Position numbers and translations under genes: made by a program. From positions 1 to 64,000 of the forward strand of contig CAWAZL010000002.1 in assembly GCA_963786495.1 (NCBI GenBank): a DNA stretch of 64,000 bases, in the 5' to 3' direction. This DNA comes from JALZKA01 sp963786495. Its GTDB lineage: Bacteria; Actinomycetota; Thermoleophilia; Solirubrobacterales; 70-9. The notes under the pieces were generated by a model. That model saw only the letters and a list, made by a program, of their open reading frames with translations. It did not search any database and was not told where the DNA came from. Shown piece after piece: positions 10,865 to 22,100 of this stretch; within the stretch, counting starts at the first letter, position 1; every line of letters begins with the position of its first letter.

Positions 10865-10893
10865 GGCCCAGGGGACTCCATACACTCGCTCGT

Positions 10894-11273
10894 GTGCTGG
10901 GGAAACGCGCAACACTTGGCGCGATGAGCACTGTCGCGTGCGCCGCTCGCTTTGTGTGCCTGCGGCGGGCAACGAAGACAGAAGGCACGATCCCGCAGGG
11001 CCAGGGCGACGCAGATCGTCGCGCTGCTCGACCAGCTGGATCAGCGTGTGGACGACGGCAATGCGACGCCGCGCGAGGCAACGGCCCTGGAGATCGTCAG
11101 GAGCGGTCCAGGCGATTCCCGATGAAGTGACGGCGAGCTTCGGGAGACGCTGGTGACAGCGAGCGACAACCTGGTCGCTCAGTCCCGTGACCCTGATCAG
11201 TGCAGGAGGCTGAGGAGCGAGCCCGAGGAGGAACCGAGCGGAGCGCACCGGCGAGGGAGGGGCAGCGCCCTGA
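10894..11273 (+). CDS. Putative lipoprotein before the Ser/Thr kinase, strongly frameshifted
   Basis: No single frame covers this stretch, but joined frames give a plausible exported protein. There is a short hydrophobic start, then LALCACGG which fits a lipobox, then ATQIVALLDQLDQRVDDGN, VQAIPDEV, DGELRETLVTASDNLVA and SRDPDQC, and an acidic Glu/Pro-rich end stopping at a TGA that overlaps the kinase ATG. At least four base shifts are needed. The start near 10894 is approximate. Similarity to any named family is not recognised. Close coupling to the kinase suggests they are cotranscribed, perhaps as a surface partner, which is inference only. Confidence 0.4.
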
Positions 11274-12526
11274 TGTCTGGACCTGGCTGCAAGCCTCATC
11301 TCCGACCGCTACGAGCTGGGCGAACGCCTGGGCTCCGGCGGCATGTCCACGGTCTACGGCGCGACCGACCGCGTGCTCGAGCGCACGGTCGCAGTGAAGA
11401 TTCTTGCCGAGCATCTCTCCGACGACGAGAAGTTCGTCGCGCGCTTCCGCCGCGAGGCGCTGGCCGTGGCCCGTCTGATCCATCCCAACATCGTCCAGGT
11501 CTATGACACGGGCGTCGACCACGACCGCCACTACATCGTCATGGAGTACGTCGAGGGCCGCTCGGTCGCGCAGCTCCTTCAGCGCCACGGCAAGCTCGGC
11601 TCCGAGGTTGCCGTCTCGATCGGCGTGCAGGCATGCGCGGGCCTTGAGTACGCGCACCGCCAGGGCATCATCCACCGCGACGTGAAGCCCGGCAACCTGA
11701 TGGTGATCGGCGGCCCGGCCGGACCCCAGACCCGCGGCTCGCACGATCCGCAGACGGACGAGATGACGGTCAAGCTGACGGACTTCGGCATCGCGCGAGC
11801 GGCCGAGCAGACCCGGATCACCCAGGTCGGATCGGTGGTCGGTACGGCCGCCTACCTCGCTCCCGAACAGGCGCGCGGCGGCGAGGCGACGCCCGCTGCC
11901 GACGTCTACGCCCTGGGCGTCGTGATCTACCAGATGCTCACGGCACGGCTGCCGTGGGAGGGCTCGAGCCTCGCCGAGCTCGCAATCCGCCGCGAGTCCG
12001 AGAGCCCCCTCCCTCCCACGTCCTACGACTCGGCGGTGCCGGAGACGCTCTCGACCGCCGTTCTTCGCGCGCTCGAGGGAGAGGTCGACCACCGCTACTC
12101 CACGGCCAAGGAGTTCTCCGCTGCCCTGCGCGCGGGCATCTCGGGTCGTGAGCCGCCAGTCGCCTCCGACGAGATGCCGACCAGGGCGCTCATCGCCGGT
12201 GGAGCCGCAACAGCCGCCACGCGAGCGATGGACTCCCCTGACGTAGCGACGCCCATCTCGCCGCACCCCGCCTATGCCCCGCCCCGCCGTGCCGCCGCTG
12301 CCCCCGCTCCTGCGCCCGTCCAGGCCAAGAAGCCGTCGGGCGGATCACGCTTCCTCCGCGCGCTTGGCGTGCTCTTCCTCGTCGCGATCCTGGCCGCCGT
12401 GATCGCCATCGTCGTCCTGGTCCTCACCGACGCGGGCAGAACACCGACCTCGGCGACTTCATCTCCGACGAGATCAACGAGCAGATCGACAAGCTCAAGG
12501 AGCTCGTCGGCGACAACACCCAGTAG
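11273..12526 (+). CDS. Membrane Ser/Thr protein kinase of PknB type without PASTA domains
   Basis: Hanks-type kinase. The glycine loop is RYELGERLGSGGMSTVYGA, the catalytic Lys lies in VAVKIL, and the catalytic loop is IIHRDVKPGN. Activation segment motifs are LTDFGIARA and AYLAPEQARG. After a Pro/Ala-rich linker comes one membrane helix (ALGVLFLVAILAAVIAIVVLV) and a short extracellular tail rich in acidic residues (NTDLGDFISDEINEQIDKL) ending at TAG 12524-12526. The start ATG at 11273 requires removal of one G in 'tctggacc' (about 11278) to give MSDLAASLISDRYE. A second shift near 12440 restores the tail. GGGAGGGG lies about 10 bases before the start. PASTA repeats, usual in cell-wall sensing PknB, are absent. 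Confidence 0.85.
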
Positions 12527-12592
12527 CGGCTCAGGCGCTCCAGGGCGGAGCGCCGGCAAGGCCGGCTCTGGCGGTACTCCTCGTAGCGTCCC

Positions 12593-13739
12593 TCAGCGAT
12601 CGCTTCTCGCGCGCCCCGGCACCAGTCGCTCCAGGTAGGTCAGGTTGTGCAGCGTGAGCAAGCCGGACCGCCGTGAGCTCTTCGGCGCGGGCCAGGTAGT
12701 GGAGGTACGCGCGCGTATGCCGCGCGCACGCCGGGCACGGGCATCCCTCGACCAGCGGGCCTTCGTCCTCGGCCAGCGTCGCGCGAGCGCACGTTCATCC
12801 GAAAGCGATCGTCGGGCAAGCGGCGCGAGTGCCACGCCGTGCCGCCCCAGCCGCGTGGGCACCGCGCAGTCGAAGACATCGATGCCCAGCGCGATGAAGT
12901 TGAGGAGGTCGTCCGGCTCACCGATCCCGAGGAGATGCTTCGGCGCATCGACCGGGAGGAGCGGCGCGGTCAACTCGAGCACGCCCGCCATCTCTTCCTT
13001 GTCGCGGCCGAGCGTGCCGCCGATCGAGATTCCGTCGATCGCCGCGGCGCTCACTCGCTCCGCCGAGCTCCGGCGGAGCTCCTCGTGGACTCCGCCCTGG
13101 ACGATGCCGAACACGGCCTGCCCTGGCGGCCCCTCAGTCGTCATGCCACTTGAGGCAGCGGTCGAGCCAGCGATGCGTTCGCTCGGTCGAGCGCGCGGTG
13201 TAGTCCAGGTCGGCGTGATACGGCGTGCACTCGTCGAAGACCAGCGCGATGTCGGAGCCGAGCGCCGCCTGGATGCCCATCGACTCCTCAGGGCCCATGA
13301 ACCGCTCGACGCCGTCCAGGTAGGAGCGAAAGCGCACTCCCTCCTCCGCGATGTCGAGGATCGAACCGTGGTTGCCGGCATTCCCGCGCCGGCCCTTGAT
13401 CTCGTCCGCGACATTGCCGTGGGCGAGCGAGAAGACCTGAAAGCCGCCCGAGTCCGTGATGATCGCGCCGTCCCAGTTCATGAACTTGTGCAGGCCGCCG
13501 AGCTTCTCGATGTGCTCGTGGCCCGGACGAAGGTCGAGGTGGAACGTGTTGCCCAGGACCATCTCGTAACCCAGCGCCGCCACCTCGTCGGTGTCGAGGC
13601 CCCTGACGGCGCCCGTCGTGGCGAGCGGGATGAACGCGGGAGTGGCGACCTCGCCGTGTGGAGTGACGATCTTTCCGGTGCGAGCGGTCCCGTCGCGCGC
13701 TTCGATCTCGAAGCTCAGGCGGTTTGGATCATGGCGCAT
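12593..13739 (-). CDS. tgt: Queuine/preQ1 tRNA-ribosyltransferase, frameshifted
   Basis: Exchanges guanine 34 for preQ1 or queuine in GUN tRNAs. The active-site region DSGGFQVFS supplies the general acid Asp. The nucleophile Asp is in GIDVFDCAVPTRLGRHG. A zinc site is readable as GCPCPACARH with a downstream His in LTLHN (near 12640-12750). The start ATG at 13739 overlaps nothing but sits 3 bases from the gpmI stop. Shifts near 13140, 12830 and 12700 are needed. The last helix (LHNLTYLERLVPG) breaks near 12600, so the stop at 12593 is only the end of the disrupted frame. Being last in the gap-pgk-tpiA-gpmI run suggests cotranscription. Confidence 0.85.
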
Positions 13740-13741
13740 CG

Positions 13742-15286
13742 CTACGAGGAGACGAGCGAGCGCCCGGTCATCTCGTCCGGCTGGTCGATCCCCAGCAGCG
13801 CCAGCGCGGTCGGCGCCACGTCGGCAAGGATCCCGCCGTCGTCGAGCTCCACGCCCTGCGCGGTGACGATGAACGGGACCGGGTTCGTGGAGTGCGCGGT
13901 GTTGGGCGAGCCGTCCGGCTCGAGCATGTTGTCGGCGTTGCCGTGGTCGGCGGTCACGATCATCGCTCCACCGCTCTCGTGCACCGCCGCGACGACGCGG
14001 CCGAGGCACTCGTCAACGGCTTCGACAGCCCTGACCGCCGCCGGGATCACGCCGGAGTGGCCGACCATGTCGGGGTTCGCGAAGTTGAGGATGCCGAAGC
14101 GCGGCGAGGCGTCCTTCCATCCGTCGATGAACGCGTCGGCCGCCGCGTTCGCGCTCATCTCGGGCTTTTAGTCGTAGGTGGCGACGTCGCGAGGCGACTC
14201 GACAAGGCGGCGCTCCTCCCCCTCCCACTCCTCCTCACGGCCGCCGTTGAAGAAGTAGGTGACGTGCGCGTACTTCTCCGTCTCGGCGACGTGGAGCTGA
14301 CCAGCGCCCTCGCCGGCCAGCACCTCCGCGAGGGTCGTCGCGGGCGACCTTGGGCGGGAACGCGATCGGGTAGGGCCAGCCCTCGCGGTACTGAGTGAGC
14401 GTCGTCAGCTCGAACTCCGGACGCCCCTGAGCGCGAGAACTCGTCGAAGCCCGGCTCGGCCAGGGCGCGGACGAGCTGGCGGGTGCGGTCAGGGCGGAAG
14501 TTGAAGTGGATGAGGACGTCGCCGGGCGCCATGCCGTCGTAGTCGCCGATCACGACCGGCTTGATGAACTCGTCGGTCTCGCCGGCCTCGTGCGCGCCCT
14601 TCACGGCGTCCTCGGCCGTCTCGGCGCCTCACGCCCTGTGCGTGCACGAGAGCGTCGTAGGCGAGCTTCGTGCGCTCCCAGCGGGTGTCGCGGTCCATCG
14701 CGTAGTAGCGCCCGCTGACGGTCCCCACACGGCCCGCCTGCCGAAGCCAGCGCTCGAGCTCTGGGATGTAGCCGGCGGAGGACTTCGGAAGGGTGTCGCG
14801 GCCGTCGGTGAAAGCGTGCACGACGAGATCCGGAACGCCCTCGCGTGCCGCGAGCTCGATGAGCGCCTCGATGTGCTCCCAGCCGGAGTGGACGCCGCCG
14901 TCGGAGACCAGGCCCATCAGGTGCAGGCGGCCGCGCGGCGACTCGCGCGCTGCCTTACATGCGGCGACGAGCGCCTCGTTCTCGAAGAAGGAGCCGTCGG
15001 CGATCGCGTCGTCGATCCGCGCGAGGTCCTGCTTGACGACGGCGCCGGCGCCCAGGTTCATGTGGCCGACCTCCGAGTTGCCCATCTGCCCGTCGGGAAG
15101 CCCGACGTCGCGCCCCGACGCCGAGAGCTGCGTGTGCGCGTACCCGGCCCAGAGCTCGTCGAAGACGGGCGTGTCCGCCTGGGAGATCGCGTTGCCCGGG
15201 CCGTCGGGCGCCAAGCCCCAACCGTCGAGGATCACCAGCGCCACGGATGGCGCGGGCAGCTCGCCGGGTCCGGGTGGAAGGCTCAC
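13742..15286 (-). CDS. gpmI: 2,3-bisphosphoglycerate-independent phosphoglycerate mutase, frameshifted
   Basis: Glycolytic enzyme interconverting 3- and 2-phosphoglycerate by a phosphoserine intermediate and two metal ions. It starts at GTG 15286, which overlaps the tpiA stop by four bases (GTGA). VALVILDGWGL holds the first metal Asp, and the nucleophile Ser is in GQMGNSEVGHMNLGAGAVV. HAFTDGRD and GRYYAMDRDTRWER are substrate-binding blocks, and the metal sites NPDMVGHSG and VTADHGNADNM are near the C-terminus. Shifts occur near 14610, 14430, 14350 and 14170. With those repaired the length (about 510 residues) is normal for the family. Confidence 0.9.
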
Positions 15287-16041
15287 GCCGCTTCGCAGAT
15301 CGCCAGGAAGTCGGCGGGCTCGAGGCTCGCGCCGCCCACCAGGGCGCCGTCGATCTCCTCCCGTCCGAGGAGCTCCTCGGCGTTGTCGGGCTTGACCGAG
15401 CCGCCGTAGAGGATGCGGACCTGCAGCGGCGGCCTCCTGGTCGCGCTCGGCGACGATCGAGCGAACGAACCCGACCGCCTCCTCTGCCTGGTCGGGCGTG
15501 GCGGTCTTGCCGGTCCCGATCGCCCAGATGGGCTCATACGCGATCACGATCCGCGGCAGGTGCTGGTCCTCGACCTGCTCCAGGTCGGCCTCGAGCTGGC
15601 GGCGAAGTACGTCCTCGGTGATGGCCCTCCTCGCGCTCCTCCTCGGACTCCCCGATGCACAGGATCGGCTGGAGCTCAGCGCGAAGCGCCGCTACGAGCT
15701 TCTGGGCGAGCGCCTCGTCGGTCTCGGCGAAGAGCGCCCGCCGCTCGGAGTGGCCAAGGACCACGGCCTCGACGCCGATCGAGGTGAGCATCGAGGCCGA
15801 GATCTCGCCGGTGTAGGCGCCGGAGTCCGCCTCGTGCATGTTCTGCGCGGCGACCTTGACCGGGCTGCGCCTGGCACCGCTCGACGGCCGTCACGAGCGA
15901 CGTGAACGGCGGGCAGATCACGATGTCCTTGTCAGCGAGCTCGCCGATATCGCCCAGGAAGCGATCGAGGAAGTCCTCGGTCTCCTCGACGGTCTTCTGC
16001 ATCTTCCAGTTCGCCGCCAGATACGGCCTGCGCTCGCTCAT
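15283..16041 (-). CDS. tpiA: Triosephosphate isomerase, frameshifted
   Basis: Interconverts dihydroxyacetone phosphate and glyceraldehyde 3-phosphate. Start ATG 16041 begins MSERRPYLAANWKMQKT, with catalytic Lys in NWKM. The electrophile His is in VLGHSERR (near 15745) and the catalytic Glu in AYEPIWAIGTGK (near 15530). The C-terminal phosphate loop reads LYGGSVKP and VGGASLEPADF. Shifts near 15860, 15620 and 15430 split the frame. AAGGA lies about 8 bases before the ATG, so it has its own ribosome binding site even though the upstream pgk frame runs into it without a stop. Confidence 0.9.
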
Positions 16042-17251
16042 CGTCTCATCCTTTTCGTCGGCATCATCATTCTGAGCGAGCGCGGCAACGCCCGGCAGAT
16101 CCTTGCCCTCCAAGAGCTCCAGCGACGCGCCGCCTCCGGTTGAGAGCCAGTCCACGTCCTGGTCCAGGCCGAACGCGACAAGCGCGGCCGCGGAGTCGCC
16201 ACCGCCGACGACCGTGTGCGCGGATGAAGCCGCAACGGCCTCTGCGACGCCGCGGGTCCCGGCGGCGAACGGCTCCATCTCGAATGCCCCCATCGGCCCG
16301 TTCCAAAGGACCGAGCCGGCTTCGGCGATGGCTTCGGCGTACCGCTGCGTCGTCTCGGGCCCGATGTCGAGGCCCATCCAGCCGTCTGGCACCTCGATTC
16401 CGGGTATGTCCTTGCGCTCGGCCTCCGCTGAGAAGGAGTCCGCGATCACGAGGTCCGTTGGCAGCAGAAGCTCGCAGTCAGAGCGCTCGGCCTTTTCGAG
16501 CAGCTTCTCGGCCAGCGGCACGTCCTCATCTGCGAGAAGCGAGTTGCCGATGCCGACGCCTCGCGCCTTGAAGAACGCGAAGCACATCGCGCCGCCGATC
16601 AGCACCTTGTCCGCCATCTGGAGGAACCGGTCGAGCACGCCGATCTTGTCGGAGACCTTGGCGCCGCCAAGGGCCACGACGAGCGGCCGCTTGGGGTCGT
16701 CGCGAAGCGCCGTCAGCTCGGAGAGCTCGCGCTCGAGCAGGAGGCCCGCGTAGGCGGGCAGGAGATGCGCCACGCCCTCGGTCGTCGCGTGCGCGCGGTG
16801 CGCGGCGCCGAACGCGTCGTTCACGTAGAGGTCCGCCGAGCCCAGCAAGGCCAGCGGCGAGGTCGGGGTCGTTCTTCGGTCTCCCCCTCCTCCCACCGGC
16901 TGTTCTCGAGCAGCAGCACCTGCGCCGGGCTCGAGATCTTCGGCCTCGGCCGCAACGTCGTCGCCCACCACGCCGGGCGCGAGCCTCACCGGAACGCTCA
17001 GGAGCCTTGCCAGCCGATCGCGCACGGGGCGCATCGAGAGCTCGTCGCGGCTATCGGGCCGGCCGAGATGTGAGACGAGCGACGACCTTCGCGTCCTGCT
17101 TGATCAGAAGCTGGATCGTCGGCAGCGCTGCCCGAATGCGCGTGTCGTCGGTGATCTCGCCGTCGGCGAGCGGCACGTTCAGGTCGGCCCGCACGAGGAC
17201 GCGCTTGCCCTCGGCGGGCGCCTCGCGGACGCTGCGGAACTCTGGCGGCAA
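16042..17251 (-). CDS. pgk: Phosphoglycerate kinase, frameshifted, open into tpiA
   Basis: Makes ATP from 1,3-bisphosphoglycerate. The N-terminal signature KRVLVRADLNVPL starts near 17210, followed by TRIRAALPTIQLLIKQ. The C-terminal nucleotide domain has KRPLVVALGGAKVSDKIG, LGADLYVNDAFG-type residues, WNGPMGAFE and VGGGDSAAAL with STGGGASLELLEG. The likely start is TTG 17251, ten bases after the gap stop. Two shifts lie at about 17080 and 16880. The frame has no stop before the tpiA ATG: an acidic stretch NDDADEKDE links the two. A one-base shift near the end would bring a TGA that overlaps the tpiA ATG (ATGA), so the end given here is approximate. Confidence 0.88.
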
Positions 17252-17260
17252 GCCGGGCGG

Positions 17261-18269
<1,009 letters not shown>

Positions 18270-18304
18270 GTTCTCTCGATCCTCCTGGTTGGTTTCTGAA
18301 GTTC

Positions 18305-18668
18305 TCAGTTCGCGCCGACCGCGATCTCAATCCGGTTGCCGTCCGGGTCGAGAAGGTAGGCGGAGTAGTAAGTGGCACCGTATTCGGGCCGTTGGCCTGG
18401 TGGGCCGTCGTCCTTGCCGCCGTTACCGATCCCTGACTCCCAAGCGCCCTTCACGCCCGAGATGCCGGGCGAAGCGAGGCAGATGTGTCCGCTCGTCGCA
18501 CCGGGTGCGTGGCGAGTCGACGCGAAGAAGACGGGACGCACGATCCCCCAGCCGATCTGATCGTCGGTCTCCGATGTGGCGGCGCCAGCCAAGCGCGCCC
18601 ACGACGGCGTCGTAGAACTGCCCGCTTCGCTCCAGATCGGAGACCTCGACGCTCACGTGGTGGATCAC
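18305..18668 (-). CDS. VOC (glyoxalase/bleomycin-resistance) family protein, frameshifted
   Basis: Small protein of about 120 residues with the vicinal oxygen chelate fold. It begins MIHHVSVEVSDLERSGQFYD (18668) and ends YYSAYLLDPDGNRIEIA, the two halves of the typical betaalphabetabetabeta repeats. The first His and the final Glu would be metal ligands. A shift near 18570-18580 separates the halves. Substrate cannot be predicted. It sits between the ABC permease (22 bases upstream) and gap (35 bases downstream) on one strand. Confidence 0.75.
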
Positions 18669-18689
18669 TCAGGTGAATCTATTCAGTGG

Positions 18690-19460
18690 CTAGCTGCGGG
18701 GCGCCCAGCGGAAGAAGCGCATGGCGAGCAGGAGGCCGCCCACCCCCCAGAGAGCAACGATGCCGAGATTGCCCCACTCGAATCCGGCGCCCGTAGTCGC
18801 AGGATCGAACGCGGTGAACAGAGCCTCGAAGAAGTTGCGGATCGGGAACACCGAGGCGACATCGAGGACGCCATCGGGAATCTCCGTGTCAGGGATGAAC
18901 ACGCCAGAGAGGAAGTAGAGGGGCAGGACGGCGACGTTCGTGATCGCCGGAGCTGCATCCTCTGAGGGGATCACCGCGGTCAACGCGAAGCCCAGGCACG
19001 AGAACGACGCCGCGCCAACCAGGATTGCCACCACCAACGCCGGCGCCGTCGAGGTCGGAATCTCCACGTCGTAGAAGACGTAACCGATCAGAGTCACGAT
19101 CACGGTCATGAGCAGCGAGATGACGACCGCGTTGCCCACCCGGCCCGCAACGGTCGCCCACGTGGGCAACGGCGTCGAGCGCACTCGCTTGAGCCGCCCG
19201 CTGTCGCGCGCCTCGACCAGCGAGATCGCCAGGCTCACCAGCGTCGCCGAGACGATCGCCAGCGTCATGATCCCCGGCACGTAATAGGTGGCGATCGAGA
19301 TGTTCCCGCGCTCCTCGATCGTGTCGTTTCCGAAGATCTCGCAGAAGATGAACAGGAAGATCAGCGGCAGCATCACCGTGAAGAACACGGACGCCGGACT
19401 CCGCCAGAAGACCCGCCTGTCGTAGCGGTACTGGTGACGGACGAGGGCGATCGCGCTCAC
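18690..19460 (-). CDS. ABC-2 type exporter permease
   Basis: Membrane subunit of 256 residues with about six hydrophobic helices, for example FTVMLPLIFLFIFCEIFG, IMTLAIVSATLVSLAISLV and ALVVAILVGAASFSCLGFAL. The motif GRLKRVRSTPLPTW between helices 2 and 3 is typical of DrrB-like ABC-2 permeases. It is reached from the ATPase gene by a four-base overlap (19457-19460), so both are made together. Substrates of such exporters include drugs, lipids and polysaccharides; nothing here decides. The frame is intact. Confidence 0.85.
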   Translation of the reverse strand: MSAIALVRHQYRYDRRVFWRSPASVFFTVMLPLIFLFIFCEIFGNDTIEERGNISIATYYVPGIMTLAIVSATLVSLAISLVEARDSGRLKRVRSTPLPTWATVAGRVGNAVVISLLMTVIVTLIGYVFYDVEIPTSTAPALVVAILVGAASFSCLGFALTAVIPSEDAAPAITNVAVLPLYFLSGVFIPDTEIPDGVLDVASVFPIRNFFEALFTAFDPATTGAGFEWGNLGIVALWGVGGLLLAMRFFRWAPRS

Positions 19461-20373
19461 GCGGGCTCCTCCGTCAGCTCGAGGTACATGTCCTCCAGGC
19501 TCGGACGCGTGACCTCGAGGCCGCTGAGCTCATGCCCGCGCTCCATTGCCCAGCCCGTGAGCGCGTTCAGGGTGCGAATGGGCTCGTCGGTCGAGATCGC
19601 GACGCCGGCGCCGCGTAGTTCGGACTCCACGCGGCCGATGCCGTCGGGTAGGTCGGCCGTGGTGACGCCGGGCGGGAGCAGGAACCTGATCGCGCTTGCT
19701 CTTTCCGCGCGTCCACCGAGCTCGTTCGGTGCGCCCTCGGCGACGATCAGCCCGTCGCGGATAATCGCCACGCGGTCGGCGAGGAACTGCGCCTCGTCCA
19801 TGTAGTGGGTGGTGAGGAAGACGGTCTTGCCGAGCTCGCGAAGGCTCGCGATGACCTCCCAGGCCTGGCGGCGCGCCGAAGGGTCGAAGCCGGTCGTCGG
19901 CTCGTCGAGGAACAAAAGCTCAGCGTCGCCGACCAGTGCCATTGCGACATCGAGGCGGCGCTGCTGACCTCCGGAAAGTTTGCCGGCGCGGTCCTCCGCT
20001 TTGCCTTCGAGCCCGACAAGGGCGATCGTCTCGTCGACATCGCGCGGCGCCCGGTAGTAGCCGGCGTAGAGCTCCAGCGTCTCCCGCACGGACAGAAGCG
20101 GCTCGACGCGGCACTCCTGGAGCACGATGCCGATGCGCTCCCGCCACTCACGGTTGCCGTTCTTCGGATCGACGCCAAGGACGCTGACGTCCCCAGCGGT
20201 GCGCTCGCGGTATCCCTCGAGGATCTCGACCGTGGTCGTCTTCCCGGCGCCGTTCGGCCCGAGGAATGCGAATACCTCGCCGGCCTCGACCGAGAGGTCG
20301 ATCCCCCGGACGGCCTCGTTCGAGCCGTAGGCCTTCCGGAGGCCGGATACGCGGCTATGGCGAGAATCGGCAT
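19457..20373 (-). CDS. ABC exporter ATPase subunit, N-terminal frameshift
   Basis: Nucleotide-binding subunit of a DrrA-type exporter. Walker A reads FLGPNGAGKTTT (about 20240), Q-loop IVLQECRVEP, signature LSGGQQRRLDVAMAL, Walker B ELLFLDEPTTGFDP and switch His in FLTTHYMDEAQ. The C-terminal domain resembles DrrA proteins (LEDMYLELTEEPA). Codons up to about 20130 are in one frame and the first 80 residues in another (VSGLRKAYGSNEAVRGIDL); a shift lies near 20130. The start is uncertain: ATG 20373 would need a second shift near 20345. Confidence 0.85.
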
Positions 20374-20452
20374 TCCGGTCGGAGCCCTCGCCTGATCCGC
20401 GACTGGTTGTCGCTTGAATAGATGGCCCGATCGCTTGTTTATCTCTCCGCAG

Positions 20453-22100
20453 ATGAGGCCGTCTCAGGGGTGGAGCTCATCGGGCGTCCCTATCGCAGGC
20501 TTGGTCGGCCTCGATACGTCTGATTGGCGGCGCCGAACGCGCTCGCTGGCCCGTAGCCAAATGCTCCGGATCCTGGCGGAAATCCAAACGCGATCGTTCC
20601 GGTGCCGCCAGACCAGCGGCAAGTTTTTTGGATTTCACGAGAACACATGGGACGTGCAGGGCTCACACGGATGGAACGCTGAAGAGCTCGCAACGATCGC
20701 CAAGGGGGCCGGAACAAACTCGCTCCGTTTTCATCTCAATTGGCAGTGGGTGGAGCCTCAGCCAGATGTCTGGAATGAGAGCGGATGGGACCACTACGAG
20801 CGCATGTACGACGCACTTCAGGCGCGTGGCATGCGTCCCCTCATCACGGTTGTCGGGACGGCACCGTGGGCTCGGGAGGCGCCATATCAAGGCTGCTTGA
20901 ACCAGGTGGGGTGTGAATATCCGCCCGCCCCCTGGGCGGACCCTCAGTGGGCGCAATTCACCGCCGAAGTCGCGCGCCGCTTTCCCGACGCGGCCGCAAT
21001 CGAAATCTGGAACGAGCCGAACATGAGGGGCTTCTATAAGCCCGAACCAAACCCGCACAGATACGCCCAGCTCGTGCGTACCGCATATCTGGCGATCAAG
21101 GGCGTCGAACCTGAGATGACCGTCGTTGCCGGTGGGCTCGCGCCGGCCCCGAATACCGTCCGGGACCTCTTTGGGCAAATCGAGTACATGGGCATGGGAG
21201 AGTTCCTGACGAAGGCTTACTCAGCTACCCCCTCAATCAAGAACTACAGCGACGCAATCAGCTTCCACACCGTCATTGCGGACACGGAGTTCGGCGCCAC
21301 GAGCCATTGGGCAAACGCCTTTCAAGCTGTTCGTGAGGCGAAGGCCGCCGCTGGAGATGCTTCGAAGAAACTCTGGTTGACCGAAACGGGCCTGACGCTC
21401 GGGTCTCAAAATCCAGTGATCACACCGGCTCAGCAAGCAGCGGGGTTGCTGGAGCAGTACCGGCGTGTAATGACGATGCCCGATCTCGGGGCCATGTATA
21501 TCCACACCCTGGGTGACAGGCTCGAAGCGCCGTCGCCCGAGCGCGACTTCGGAATCATCGCGGGATTCAAGCCGTTCACCCCACGACCTGCTTTCTGCGC
21601 GTTCGCGGGGCGCGTGAACACACCGACTCCCTTCGGCGGATGCCCCAAGATCCACGAGGGCCCGCCGGACCCGGATCCCGATCCCGGATCCCGATCCCGA
21701 TCCGGATCCTGATCCAGACCCTGATCCGGACCCTGATCCGGACCCTCTCGAAAGCGAGTGCAGCACGGACATGACGGTTCTTCGCTGGTTCATGGAAAAC
21801 ACCAGCGGCGATGAGCGCAAGCAATACAAGCGGGCCTACCGTGAGCGGGCCCGCGAATGCGTGCCCTGTGTCAAGCGCGTCGCCACTCTCAAGAGGAAGG
21901 CACGAGCGGCGGACTCCCGAGCCAAGCGGGACAGCCTCCGCGAGAGAGCTCGTCAGGTGAAGAGCAGGTGCGGCCCTTGTCGCAAGACACTGGTTGGGCT
22001 GGAGAGGGCTGCGACGGGTGCTCCGCAGCAAGATTACGACGCGTTGGTGCGTCAGCATGATGGACTGCGACTTCAATGTCGCGGTCAAAAGCCGGAATAG
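20453..22100 (+). CDS. GH-A clan glycoside hydrolase with Asp-Pro linker and Cys-rich basic C-terminal domain
   Basis: Three-part protein. The catalytic barrel starts around GKFFGFHENTWDVQGSHGW, has NSLRFHLNWQWVEP, the acid/base Glu in IEIWNEPNMRGFY and a likely nucleophile in LWLTETGLTLG, as in GH5/GH39-like enzymes. It is followed by 13 Asp-Pro dipeptides (21668-21746). The last part, about 115 residues, is rich in Arg/Lys with six Cys including CVPC and CGPC. A single extra base in the repeat (near 21688) shifts the frame and would otherwise stop at 21712. No clear signal peptide is seen; the N-terminus before 20620 looks unreliable. Probably acts on polysaccharide, perhaps the exopolysaccharide made by genes at 1-5.6 kb (inference). 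Confidence 0.7.
21668..21746 (+). repeat. Tandem Asp-Pro coding repeat
   Basis: Alternating gac/gat and ccn codons. The last 30 bases are nearly exact copies of a 12-base unit (cctgatccggac). Thirteen Asp-Pro units are restored if one base is removed. It acts as a stiff acidic linker in the glycosidase. Slippage in such a repeat may explain the frame change. Confidence 0.9.

Noticed and set aside
12645..14171. Plus-strand frame of 508 codons over tgt and gpmI
   Set aside because: Antisense to two clear conserved genes; composition is Ser/Arg-rich as expected for a G+C-rich shadow.
21668..21746. CRISPR-like array
   Set aside because: A contiguous coding dipeptide repeat with no spacers.
21233..21829. 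Minus-strand Gly-Ser repeat protein over the Asp-Pro repeat
   Set aside because: Translation of the opposite strand of the Asp-Pro repeat; the plus strand carries conserved glycosidase motifs.
21850..22000. CGPC motif suggesting a thioredoxin
   Set aside because: No surrounding thioredoxin residues or fold pattern; the region is basic and helical.
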